Positions 23,881-35,240 of a stretch of 64,000 nucleotides of DNA are shown one piece after another. The DNA is from Selaginella tamariscina. Lineage: Eukaryota > Streptophyta > Lycopodiopsida > Selaginellales > Selaginellaceae. The DNA is taken from contig PUQB01000176.1 of NCBI GenBank assembly GCA_003024785.1, forward strand, positions 310,001 to 374,000, given 5' to 3'. The translations under genes and the position numbers were made by a program. Position 1 is the first letter of the stretch; every line of letters begins with the position of its first letter. The notes under the pieces are model-generated. The model had not been told where the DNA came from. It saw only the letters and a list, made by a program, of their open reading frames with translations, and made no database searches.

Positions 23881-24147
23881 AACGGTCCCCCCAATTAGTT
23901 ACTAATTTGGGTGCGCCGCCCAGTGCCCTAAGTATAGTGAAGATGCGAATATTGACAATATATATGTGCATGTGATATATATATATATATCACCACACAC
24001 ACACATGCACATTAGAGATTGATTATGAACTTTTAATTTTAAAAAATAATTATACCACACATACACATCTGCTACATTGGGTGGAATTAATGAACTGCCA
24101 TATTTGGGTGGCACCCCCAAATTAGTGAATAATTAAGGGGGACGGTA
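23881..24147. mobile_element. MITE-like element with about 38-bp inverted ends
   Basis: The left end (23881-23916, around GGTCCCCCCAATTAGTTACT and AATTTGGGTG) is the imperfect reverse complement of the right end (24107-24147, around CACCCCCAAATTAGTGAA and GGGGGACGGT). The 190-bp interior is AT-rich with TA and CA runs and codes for nothing. This shape fits a miniature inverted-repeat transposable element. I could not define a target-site duplication. Confidence 0.45.
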
Positions 24148-24807
24148 TTATGCATTCTAGGTGCTAAATCATCGTTACATATTCAAGTGCACTAAATGGG
24201 CTTGTTTATTCTATACATATGACTCATTAACATAATTAAATTCAACCTCAAATTATATAGCGCTTGTCATAAAATTATAACACATCTTTTACCTTTGAAA
24301 ATGTTAACATCCTCGTTGACATTTAATTTAAAACTAAATAATCTTAAAAAATAAAAAGTTAAAACCTATATGCAGAGTCAACAAAAAGTTCATATAATTT
24401 TATTACCTCTTTACATTATGTGAAACTAAGTACTCATACTGAGCTATTAATTCAGTTGTTGAAGGCACCATCTACAACATAAAGTCACATAAAGACCTAT
24501 ATATGTTTGTAAAACGTGTCACCCAAACACACACAACATAACAATTAATTTATTAATTTAATTAGAATTTATATAAGAGGCTTATAGTTAATGTTGTATA
24601 CTTAGGTTAACAAGTTTTACTCCTTAACATTAGATGCACTTGCCAACCCTATTGTCATGCACACTATAAGTAATTTAAATCCATCTTAAATGCTTAACTC
24701 CACGTCTTTTGTGTTTTATAAATTTTTCACATTTTACTTGACAACACTATCATCACGCACCAAGCAATTTCTCAAATGAAAAGCTAAAATTTAGAAACAT
24801 GAACATT
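24148..24807. other. AT-rich intergenic DNA, no gene seen
   Basis: Low-complexity A/T-rich sequence. Nothing recognisable on either strand. Confidence 0.45.
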
Positions 24808-24812
24808 GAAAT

Positions 24813-26509
24813 TGTCAGAGTTTTAACCCAAAGGGCTAACACATGGCAACATGTGGCCAAGTGGCCATTCGGCGTCATACCATGTGTAAACAACGCTAAG
24901 TCTTCCAACATAACCCTAAGAGTCTGACTTAAGGACCCAATTAGGCAAAAGACTTAGAGTCCTACCCTAAGTCCCCTAGAATGACCATCCCCTGAACCCT
25001 AGAGGATAACCCGAGTAGACTTTAGGATCCTGTTCAATAGACCTAGACAGGCTCATGCCCTAACCCCACAAAGGAGATGTGTCTTATACATACCCATGCG
25101 ACAGAGCTAAGGCATCGTCACTTACCCCTTGAGGAATCACCCTCATCCGGGAGTACAACCCCTTTAGGGCGACAAGGGGTACCCTGAACCACGACTAACC
25201 CCTAAGGGTTTGAGTGGCCAAGTCATACCCTAGACCTAGAGCTAGTACTTAGTGAGGACACGAGTGTGCACTGTAGGTGGACACGAGTGTTCTGCTAAGC
25301 AAACTCCCTAAGGCTAGGTTTGAATAACCCTAAGTACATGACCTTGCAAGTGTCTCATGATAGGGCTTTTGCAAATGAGCTTAGGTTGTTCAACCCTTAA
25401 ATCCTAAGGAGAACACCCCCTATCCAGGTGTGCCAAAGCACACCTAGTTACGAGACCTAACCTCCCTTGAGCAAATGCTCAAGGTTTAGCACCCTAGTGC
25501 AAACACAAGCATGGAGTATCCAACCCCTTGGCAAAAACCCATGACACAACCCCAAAGGGCGTGCCTCAGTGTTGTATCGTGTGACGTTAGCCCAGTGTCA
25601 CATCTCCATGTGACACTGCCTTCCACGATGTGGGCTATCATGCCATAGCCCTTTAGATTCGAGAGTTACACCAAGTGTCACAAACGTGGCCCTTAAATGC
25701 CAACTCTAGAACCCCTTAGTGAACCTTCAGGAACTGGTAATGTGAACCTATCAAACAAGATCCCACACCCACAGCCGATCAAGGACACGGATGTGCCTTG
25801 CTTGGCCATGAGTGCTACACCTAGCTTGACGTGGAGGAGGAGGCTGGAGACAAGCCACAACCTCTGGCTCTTGGAATGTGCATTCCGACAAGACCTCCCA
25901 GGCATGGATTCGCCAACGTTAAGGGTAAGCTACCTTGAAGGTGGGACATACCCCTATCATCTAGAAGTTAGGGCGGCACAACAGAGGGTTGCACCTTAAC
26001 GACACAAGTTAAAGCTTGCACCGGCAGAAGAGCAACGAACTCAGTCATGAACCCAAGAGCTCTCCTACATATACTTTACCTTATTTATGTGACGCCCCCC
26101 CCCCCCCCCTCTTTTCCTATACGTGTAAGTGGGCTAGCACTAAATGCCAGCCCCTTAGTTAATGAGATGAGTTTGCACACTAACCCCTACCCCTAAACCC
26201 TAACCAAGGGGGTGGGGGTTTTAGGGCGTGGGTTAGGGCAACCCTAGGGGTGTTCCTAACCCTATTTAACACGCTAAACTCATCTTAACTAGGATGTTAA
26301 AATCGGGGGTGGGTTTTCTAGAAGGTAAGTGCTACCTTTGCTTAGAGTTTCTCGTGACATCTAAAGATAGCCAGTCGGACTACCCTTAAACACCTAAGTG
26401 CACTAAGCGGGCTGTTTCTCACTACATCTAGGGTCCGTCAACATAGTACAGTAAGTAACAACAGTTAACGTCCAAAGTAAAAGGTCGAGTCATAGTAAAA
26501 ACTATGACA
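24813..26509 (+). mobile_element. solo-LTR-like unit, copy 2 (1697 bp) with GAAAT target duplication
   Basis: Full-length sister of 6986-8695, with TGTCAGAG at the start, ACTATGACA at the end, and GAAAT on both sides (24808-24812 and 26510-26514). TATACTTTACC near 26072 and a C-run near 26096 stand where copy 1 has its TATATACT and C-run. Two copies with different perfect 5-bp duplications show that this is a complete mobile unit as it stands, best read as a solo LTR of a large element. Confidence 0.78.
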
Positions 26510-26786
26510 GAAATAGTTAAAGTCATATGAAATGTAAGATTCAAAAGTAATGGATGATCTTGGATTGTGGTTACGAGTTGACTTGTAGCCCATAAGTAGG
26601 GACCTCATGGAGACTTGATAAATCAATTTGAAAGTGTATAGTATTTGGTTCCAAACATGAGTGACAACAAAGCTCGGACATGATGAATCTAAACTAGATT
26701 GTCAGGCATTTACTCAAAAGGTTGCATATGGTATGTTGTTGAAAGATTTGTATAATAAAGGGGATGAATCAAAGTTAAAGCTGCAA

Positions 26787-28286
26787 TGTCATAATTTTTA
26801 TTATAATTGCTTTTTATTTTGAAGGTTGACTATTATTACCTACTATATTTGTGTTGGGCCTCTGCATGAGTAAAAAATAGTGCACTTGAGTCTTTAAGGG
26901 TGATTCGGCTGGTTGTCACTAAATATCTAGAGAAACTTTAGTGAATGTAGAATTTGCTGTCTAAATCTCTTTCCTCTTTTTTATTTTATTTATTAAGTTT
27001 AGTGTATCAAGTGAGTTTAGTGTGTTAAATATGGTTAGGGACACCCATAGGGTTGCCCTAACCCCATTCCATGCCAGCCCACTCACACAAATAGGAGGGG
27101 GGACTCTTCATTGTAGGGTGTATATAGCAAGAGTTTAGGTGTTTGAAAGAGTATTTTATTATAACAATGTGTTGTTAAGACACAACACATATTGTGCCAC
27201 CCATGCACAATGGTACGTCACAATCCAGAGGTTGAGGCTTGTCACCATGCTCCTCCTTTACACCAAGCTGAGAACAACACTCATAATTAAGTAAGACATG
27301 CATTTTGATTCATAATGTAAGCGTTGTTTGTGCCCTTGTTCAACTATGAGTATGAGATCTTAACATCCAAGTTCTCATTACTATGTTCCTTAAGAGTTCA
27401 TAAAGAGAGGTTTTAGTGTTGGCATTTACAAACCCCATTCATAGCACCATGTGTAACTGATGAGATAGCTCATGTCTTGAGAAATAGTGTCACATGAACA
27501 TGTGACGTTAGGCTAGATGGCACACAATACAACGCCTAGGGCATGCCCTTTGAGGTGGTGCCACAAGTTTAACGCAGATGGGTTGAATAAAGTGTGTTTG
27601 TGCTTGCATCAAGCCTTGGACATATACACAAGGGAGGTTAGGTCTCATAACTGAGTATGCTATTATGAGGTATTTTTCCTAGGGGTGTGCGAATATGTCC
27701 ATGGGTTGAACAACCTAAACTTGTTAGTAAGAGTCCTTTCTTGAGGAACTCGCATGGTTGCATTCTTAGGGTTTACTAGACTCAACCTTAGGGGTTTACT
27801 TGGCACAACACTTGTGTCCACCTCATGTGCACACTTGTTTTGACACTAAGTACTAACCTTGGGTCTAGGTTTTAACTTAGCCTCATAAACCCTTAAGAGC
27901 TAGTCATGGGTTAAGGTACCCCTTGTCGCTCTAAAGAGGTTATACTCCCAAGTGAGGGTGATTCCTCAAGGGATAAGTGATGATGCCTTAGCTCTATCCC
28001 GGGGATATGTATTGAGCACATGTCCCCTTAGTAGTAGTTTAGGGGATGAGTTTGTCTAGGTCTCTTGGGGGTGGGATCCTAAAGTTTATTTGGGTTATTC
28101 TTTGAGGTTCAAATGATAGTCACTCAAGGGGATAGGGTGAGACCCTAAGTCTTGTGCTTTCTTAAGCATTTGAACTAGACTTTAGGGGCTATTTTGAAAG
28201 ACTTAAAGTTGCTCACACAGACTATTGATGCCAGATGACCACTTGGAAACCATATGTTGCCACATGTTGGCCATTTAGGTTTGACA
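26787..28286 (-). mobile_element. diverged solo-LTR-like unit, copy 3, reverse orientation
   Basis: Begins TGTCATAATTTTTATTAT, the reverse complement of the family's 3' end, and ends with a shortened CCATTTAGGTTTGACA. It is much more diverged than copies 1 and 2 and about 200 bp shorter, and no target duplication is left. It is an older member of the same repeat family. Confidence 0.7.
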
Positions 28287-28528
28287 TGTGGAACCATCCT
28301 TTAACTTTTAAGTGGAGAAGGTTCAATAAACATTCAAATTAATCACTGTTGGTTCAAAATCATAATCCCTTTGCAAGAAACTCAAATTTCCTAATGCACC
28401 ATCAAGACTCACAAGTTCTTAAAAGTAGCCAGGATTGCAACCTTTACAACCAGCCAAAGGCTTAGTCCCAAAGTTTGTTCATCCACTATCCGCAAGCAAA
28501 ACTATATATTGCAATTGAATTGGTCATA

Positions 28529-28640
28529 TCATAGTTTTTTTACTATAATCTTACCTTTTGACTTTAGAGATTGGCTATTGTTACCTACTTTAATTTGTGT
28601 TAGACCTTTGGATGAGCCTCGCTTGGTGCACCTAGGTCTG
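28529..28640 (-). repeat. fragment of the 1.7-kb repeat family, reverse orientation
   Basis: About 110 bp resemble the first 110 bp of copy 3 (TCATAGTTTTTTTACTAT ... GGCTATTGTTACCTACT). Similarity is then lost into the GGTC-rich tract at 28680. Confidence 0.55.
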
Positions 28641-28679
28641 TCTTTAGGGATGTAGGAGCTTCTCAACAGCATAGGTTTG

Positions 28680-28880
28680 TAGAGAGACGACTAGAGGTCC
28701 TAGGAGGTCAGCTGGAGGTCTGTAGGGGGATGGCTGAAGGTCCACATGGGGAACGGCCGGAGGTTTGCAGGGGGATGGCTAGAACGCACGCACCTGTATT
28801 TCAAGAACTGGAGGGGTCATGGGAGGTCAGCTAGAGGTCCACATGCGGACAGCCGAAGGTCTGCGAGACTAAAGGAGGTT
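28680..28880. repeat. imperfect GC-rich tandem repeats
   Basis: Irregular units of roughly 30 bp built around GGAGGTC, GGCTGAAGGTC and GGGGGATGGCT recur about six times. Not coding. Confidence 0.5.
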
Positions 28881-29729
28881 TGGTAGACTACAGGGGGCAT
28901 GGAAGGCCACATATGAGCACTATGAGGACAATGCTGACCATGGGCATTATGAGCCTTGGTTATGGCAATGATGGCTCCATGTCATCATGAGGAAGGACAA
29001 CATAAGTGGCTATCTACATCAAGGAATCTCATGGCACTAGAATTAATGTTGGAGTCAACATTCATCATAAAATTCTTGGAAGTAGGTGGATGATGGCGAC
29101 ATGGTTGACTGCTAGCTATTGAACCATGTGGCAAGTGTCAATCAGACTATAAGAAGAGATCAGCTTCAACACACAAAGGGGATCTACACAGGAACAAACA
29201 TTCATATAGGGTTTCTAGCAGGCTCTCCCACAGTAACAAGCATCAGGGGCACCCCTAGCTGCACCAATAGCTAAGGAGCACCCAATCTTAGAGTGGCATC
29301 CAATCTTAGAATAGCCCAATGTAGCATAGATATTAACATAGTTTAAATAGGCTCTTCCCCTTTGTGTGGGAGGTAGAAATTCTTCTTTTTTGAATAGAGT
29401 AGAAATTTCTACTCCTCCATAATTTGTTACAAGGTGATCATTAGTTATTTGTTGACCATGGGGAGTCTGCAGATAGCTAAGGCATTCTATCCTCCACTAG
29501 ACCCAATGAATCCAATTTGTCTAGCGATTAGAAGGGTGGACTACATCGGTGGAACTCCCTCCATGTGCACAGCCACCGAGAGGATCCATGTAGACCCCCC
29601 CCTCCTCCCCCCCCCCCACATGTCTGGAGGTGGATGTTGGTAACAACACCCTGATGACTCCATATTTAAGGAACACAACAGTCTAGGTCCAACTCTGGGG
29701 TTGTGCCATGTGATGGATTAAGGGACATA
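28881..29729. other. repeat-derived intergenic DNA, possibly an old LTR
   Basis: No gene is recognised. The stretch from TGTTGGAGTCAACA (near 29047) to TTTGTTACA (near 29431) has TG...CA ends and a TATAAGAAG box near 29148, so it could be an old LTR, but there is no partner or target duplication to prove it. Confidence 0.25.
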
Positions 29730-29982
29730 AAGACAAAAGTTGTTAAGGGAACATCATAATTGTTCTATTGATAGGACACGATGGAAGGCACAAAAAGTTG
29801 ACACGCTACTAAAACAAAGGTTTTATTGGCCGAATGATAGATGATGTTAGTGAATATGTTAAGATATGCATCACATGTTAACAAGTGAAGAGTTGGTCAC
29901 AAAAACGAGATGCAAAGTTATAGTGTGTACCGGTTTCAGAGCGATTCTTTCAAAGTGTTTATCATTGTATCACATTTATAAT
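29730..29982 (+). mobile_element. integrase zinc-finger relic of a Ty3-type element (fossil)
   Basis: Translation resembles the H2C2 finger and following segment of retroelement integrases (GHDGRHKKL, YVKICITCQQVK). It is a small broken remnant, unconnected in orientation or family to the LTR that follows. Confidence 0.6.
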
Positions 29983-30489
29983 TGTCACGACCCAATACAA
30001 GATGCAGGATTCCGGATACATGATAGAGGATACTGCCTATAGGATATACTTATAGGATATACCTACAGGATGTGCCTACATGATATACCTACAGGATATG
30101 CCTACATGATATGCTACAGGATATACCTACAGGATAAGGGTCACCATTTTTAGCTCATGACTAGATTAGGCTCATGACCAAATTAGCTCTTGGAGTTGTG
30201 AGCACAAAAACTTTGACCTAATTGTTGTACAATCAGTTACTATCAACACCAGTCTTTCTAAAATCAATCTTGTCTTATTTTGTCTTGCTCCTTGCTTTTT
30301 GTTCTCTCCTTGTCTTGCTTCTAGTTCCTGTCCTGCTCCTAGTTCCTGTCCTGTTCTTAGTTCCTGTCATGCTCCTAGTTCCTGTCCTACTCCTGTCTTG
30401 TTCCTAGTTCATGTCCTACTCTTGTTTTATTCCTAGTCCTCGTCCTGCTCCTGAGTCAAGCCTCCTTGCTCTTGGATCGTGGCTTGACA
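29983..30489 (+). repeat. 5' LTR of chromovirus C
   Basis: TGTCACGACCC to GGCTTGACA. Contains two minisatellite tracts: AGGATATACCTAC units of about 13-20 bp near 30040-30140, and CTAGTTCCTGTCCTG units of about 18 bp near 30310-30440. Confidence 0.9.
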
Positions 30490-30582
30490 GAGATAAATCC
30501 TTTCATAGCTCCTCGATTTCCAGTTACTTTTTTTTTCCTTAGCTTTTCTCCCTTACTTTTCTTCTTTTTTTTTTCACGGATC

Positions 30583-31840
30583 ATGGTAGATTTTGAGCAA
30601 ATCCAATGCGAGCACCAAATGTTACTTCATGAGCTGGCCATTTTGCGCCAAGTGGTCACAGATCTGCAAGGTTCCACCAACATGGTGCATGCAGCTGTTG
30701 ATGCATCCTCCAAGGCTGCTACGCAGGCTCTTTCTCAAGCATCCGTGGTTTCCTCTCCATCGAACTCTTCTTTAGAACCAAAGATCAGCATGCCAAAGAA
30801 GTTTAATGGCAATTGCACTGATTTCCAAGGTTTCCTAAATCAGATCAGACTTTTGATTCGCATGCAACCATGCCGCTATTCAACTGATGCACAAACAGTT
30901 AGCCTTTTGGCATCCCTACTAGTTGGATCTCCATGAGCTTGGGTTGCCCCTTTGCTAAAGCATGACGGCCCATTGATGGAAGACTTTGAAGGATTCGTGG
31001 CTGCCTTTGAAGCTTGCTTTGGAGATCTCGATAAGTGTACCGTTCTGCATGCACAAAGTTATGGAAGCTCAAACAAGAATCCCGACCAACTTCCATCTAT
31101 GCATCCGAATTTCAGCAACTTTGCACGAACATTCCATGGGACAAGAATGCATTGATTGAACACTTCCATTTTGGGTTGAGGGATGATGTGAAGGACCTTC
31201 TCCTGATGTTATTGGATGCCCAAACATTAGTAGAGATCATACAACAGGCTGTTCACTGCGACAACCGTTTGTTCGAGCGTCGTCAAGAAAAATTCCGTCA
31301 GCAGTTCCTGCAAGCCAATCCTGCAGCTGTGGCACATGTTCTTGAAACACCTTTTGGAGTAGTCGGTTGAGAAATACAAGCGTGGCCCACTTTCAGCTGC
31401 TGAGAAGCAACGTCGTCACGGTGAGAACTTATGCTTGTATTGTGGTGAAGCAGGACACAAGATGGCAGAATATCCTATTAAAGCCAGAAAGTTCAAGACG
31501 CGTGAAGTTGAAGCTGAAGTTCAGTCAAAAAACTTCAATGCCTACTTCGTATAGGAGCCGCAAAATTGGATGTAGGTGCAGGCTTCATTGATGCTGCTCA
31601 TACCATTTCATCACTCAAGTTTCCTATACACATTCATCTTAGTAATCGAGAGCTCAAGGAGTTTGCCTTGTTAAACACTGGTGCAAATGCATACTTCATG
31701 GATGACACTTTTGCAACTCAGCATGGCATTCCGGTGGTGAAGTTGAAACGTGCAGTTCCTGTAGATGTTACAGATGGTTGTCTGATTGCTTCTGGTGCAG
31801 TTACCCATGCTACCACACCTCTCTCTTGCAGACATGGCGC
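30583..31840 (+). mobile_element. gag and start of protease of chromovirus C (fossil)
   Basis: Gag-like sequence with the same order as element D (FQGFLNQIRLLIRMQP), a CCHC-knuckle-like stretch near 31430-31480, and the beginning of the protease (LNTGANAYFMDD) up to the point where D is inserted. Broken. Confidence 0.75.
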
Positions 31841-32386
31841 TGTCAAGCCACGATCCAGGAACCAGGAAGCAAGTAGGATTCCAGGGACAGGAAGGCTTGA
31901 CTCAGGAACAGGACGGATCCAGGATCAGGATAGGATCCGGGAGCAAGATAGCAGAATAGGAACTGGGACCTCAGGAATCAGGAGTAGGACAGGATTCAGG
32001 AGCAAGACAGGAACCGGATAGGATCCAGGAGTAGGACAAGAGCAGGAGGCAAAGGAGCAAGACAAGAACAAGAATGATCGTAGAAAGACTGGTGTTGATA
32101 GTAACTGATTGTACAACAATTAGGTCGGAGCTTTTATGCTCACAACTCCAAGCTAATCTGGTCATGAGCCTAATCTAGTCACTAGCCAAAATTGGTCATC
32201 CTTATCCTATAGGAATATCCTGTAGGAATATCCTGGGAATATCCTGTGGAATATCCTGTGAGAATATCCTGGGAATATCCTGTGGCATATCCTGTGGGAA
32301 TATCCTGCGGGCCGAAATCCTGTATCGCATATCCTGTAGGCTGAATCCTGTATGTCGTATCCTGTATCCTGTATCGGGTCGTGACA
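31841..32386 (-). repeat. 3' LTR of chromovirus D
   Basis: On the plus strand it runs TGTCAAGCC ... GGTCGTGACA. It has the same two minisatellite tracts as the C LTRs but with different copy numbers. Confidence 0.9.
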
Positions 32387-32401
32387 GCACCTCCTCCCTA
32401 A

Positions 32402-33850
32402 GGACGAGTTCCACGAGTCTTGGGACCTGGTTTAGCAGGATAAGCCGATGGAAAGCAGCAACTTTGGAAGAAGCATGGAGTAAGTTGGATGCAGGTTCCC
32501 AAGTGCGATCGGTAGGCAAATAACCTTTCCAATCCACCAAGTATTGAAGTTGACGGCGATGAAGACGAGAATCAAGGATGGCTGCAACTTCGTACTCAGG
32601 TTCACCAGCAATGACCACAGGAGGGGGAGGAGAAGAAGCACGACCAGGAAGAGAAGAAGGATGATACGGCTCCAACAAGGAGGTGTGAAACACAGGATGA
32701 AGTTTCACCGTAGGTGGTAACTCGAGTCGGAAAGCTACAGGATTTACCTCCGCCACGATCCTGTAAGGGCCCAATCGTTGAAAATCCAACTTAGAAGAAG
32801 GCCTGTTGGTGCGAATGTGTCGACGAAGAAGCCACACGAGATCACCAATCTTGTATGCAGGTGCCGGTTGACGGTGAGCATCAGCATGATGCTTGTACCG
32901 TTCCTGTGCCTGCTGAAGGTGAACCTGGAGATCATCCTGTACCTGCCGAAGATGCTGAAGACGATCCTGTACTGCAGGAGCGGAAGAAGGAGAAGCAGGA
33001 AGAGCAAAGTCAAAACGTGGATGGTGACCTGTAAGAGCAAAGAAAGGTGTCTGGCCTGTAGATGCGTGAATGGAGTTGTTGTAGGCAAACTCCGCCATAG
33101 GAAGAAGGTCCAACCAATTATCCTGTTGGTAACTGATGAAGCAACGAAGATATTGCTCCAAGGTCTGGATTGTGCGTTCTGACTGTCCATCAGTTTGCGG
33201 GTGATATCCTGAAGAAAGATCCGCTTTAACCTGTAGACTCCGAAGAAGCTCTCGCCAAAACTTGGACATGAATTGTGGACCTCGATCGGAAACAATGCTC
33301 TCAGGAAGACCATGATGTCGGAACACCTCACGGATCACCAACTCGGCAGTTGTCTGACCTGTAGCTGTCTTGTTGCAGGGTAGGAAATGAGCCTGCTTGG
33401 TGAAACGGTCAACCACCACAAGAACTGCATCGAATCCACGAGAAGGAGGAAGATCTGTGAGGAAATCCATAGAAATGGATCTCCAAGGAGTAGAAGGAAC
33501 AGGAAGAGGACGAAGAAGACCAGAAGGTGCATGACGAGGCATCTTCGACCTGTTGCAGGTGTCACAACTCCGTACAAACCTTTCCACAAAACCCGCAACC
33601 CAGGCCACCAATAGTTGCGAGTCACCAACTCAACTGTCTTGGCCACACCAAAATGTCCTGTAGCCGGGTATCATGACAATCCTGTACCACACGAGTCCTG
33701 CAAACACCAACAGGAACGTACAGGAGACCTTCCCGGTACAGGAGTCCATCCTGTATGGTGAACAGGTTGTAGTCTGGACGGGAACTGGAGGAAGAGGAAC
33801 TTGCAACGTCAGGATGAATGTGTGAGAACACATTCTTTGCCAAGTCGTCT
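32402..33850 (-). mobile_element. integrase and chromodomain of chromovirus D (fossil)
   Basis: A long open stretch with the integrase zinc finger (CDTCNRSKM), core motifs ([28 protein letters not shown]) and GPYRIVAEVNP. It is followed by a chromodomain (YEVAAILDSRL, YLVDWKGY, RTWEPASNL), which defines the element as a chromovirus. In plants this domain is thought to guide insertion toward particular chromatin. Confidence 0.9.
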
Positions 33851-35240
33851 GTAGCCAACTGCGAACGGACGTCTTGTAGGAGAGTTGAATTTGCTGGAGC
33901 CTGATGACCTGCAGTGCCGCAAGCCGGAATCGATCAGGACCCAACAACACTTGCCTTTGACAGTCAAATGCAGGATCGCCCGGGCTTGGTGCAAGGTAGG
34001 AGCGCCTAGACAATGCGTCCGCCTTGCCATTCCGAAAACCGGGCCTGTAGACGATGACGAAGTCAAAACGTGATAGGAACTCCGCCCACCTAGCCTGTCG
34101 CCGACTGAGAACTCGAGCCGTTGAAAGTACTCCAGGTTCTTGTGATCCGTAAGAACTTGTACAGGATGTGCAGCACCTTCCAGGAAATGCCGCCACTCCT
34201 CAAACGAATCCACAATGGCCTTGAGTTCCTTGTCATGAATCTCGTAATTGATCTCCGCCGACAGGAATTTACGAGAGTGAAAAGCTACAGGATGAAGCAA
34301 CTTGTCCTCTCCAACTTGCGATAGGACGGATCCTACTGCAAAATCCGAGGCATCTGCTTCAACGAAGAAAGGACGAGAAGGATCAGGATGTGCTAAAATC
34401 GGAGCTGTCGTGAAGGTGTCCTTGAGTGTTGTGAATGCATGTTCCGCCTTGTCGGACCAAGAGAAAACCTCTGTGCGCTTGGTGAGTTCCGTGAGTGGAA
34501 GTACACGCTTGGAGAAGTCCTGTATGAATCGCCTGTAGAAGTTTGCAAAGCCAAGGAAACATTGTACATCTCGTACAGACTTGGGCCTCTCCCACTCCAC
34601 GATGGTCTTCACCTTGTGCATGTCCATGGAAACGCCAGCAGGAGAGACGATGTAGCCCAAGAACTCCACAGAATCCCTATCGAAAAAACACTTCTCCAAC
34701 TTCGCATACAAGCCATGCTCACGAAGCCGCTGTAGAACCAACCGTACATGCTTGTCATGTGCCGCCTGGTCCTTGGAGAAAATCAAAATGTCGTCGAGGT
34801 AGATCACCACAAACTGGTCCAAGAAGTCACGAAAGATGTCGTTCACCATGTGTTGGAACACGGCTGGGGCATTGGTAAGGCCGAAAGGCATCACCGTGTA
34901 CTCGAAGTGTCCATACCTTGTACGAAAGGCAGTCTTCCACTCATCGCCGGGACGAATCCGTACAAGGTTGTAGGCCCCTCGTAAGTCGATCTTCGTGAAC
35001 ACCTTTGCTCCTCGCAGCCGATCGAGAAGTTCCGGGATCAATGGCAACGGGTACCGATTCCGAATGGTAGCTTGATTCAAACCCCTGTAGTCCACAACCA
35101 AACGTAAGCTCCCATCCTTCTTCTTGACAAAGAAGATTGGCGCTCCTGCAGGGGACTTTGAGTGACGAATGAAGCCGGATGCCAAGTTGTCCTCGATGTA
35201 CTGGCGAAGAACCTCCAACTCTGTGGGTGACAATGCGTAA
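33809..35240 (-). mobile_element. reverse transcriptase and RNase H of chromovirus D (fossil)
   Basis: RT motifs in order: [31 protein letters not shown] and YLDDILIFS. RNase H follows with [17 protein letters not shown] and KADALSRR. Nearly all of it is open. Confidence 0.92.

Noticed and set aside
29434-29643. Open frame with a C-run near 29597 as a small protein gene
   Set aside because: It spans a homopolymer and repeat-derived DNA and resembles no protein family.
32778-33182. Plus-strand open frames inside element D
   Set aside because: They run opposite to the integrase and RT of D, which explain the openness.
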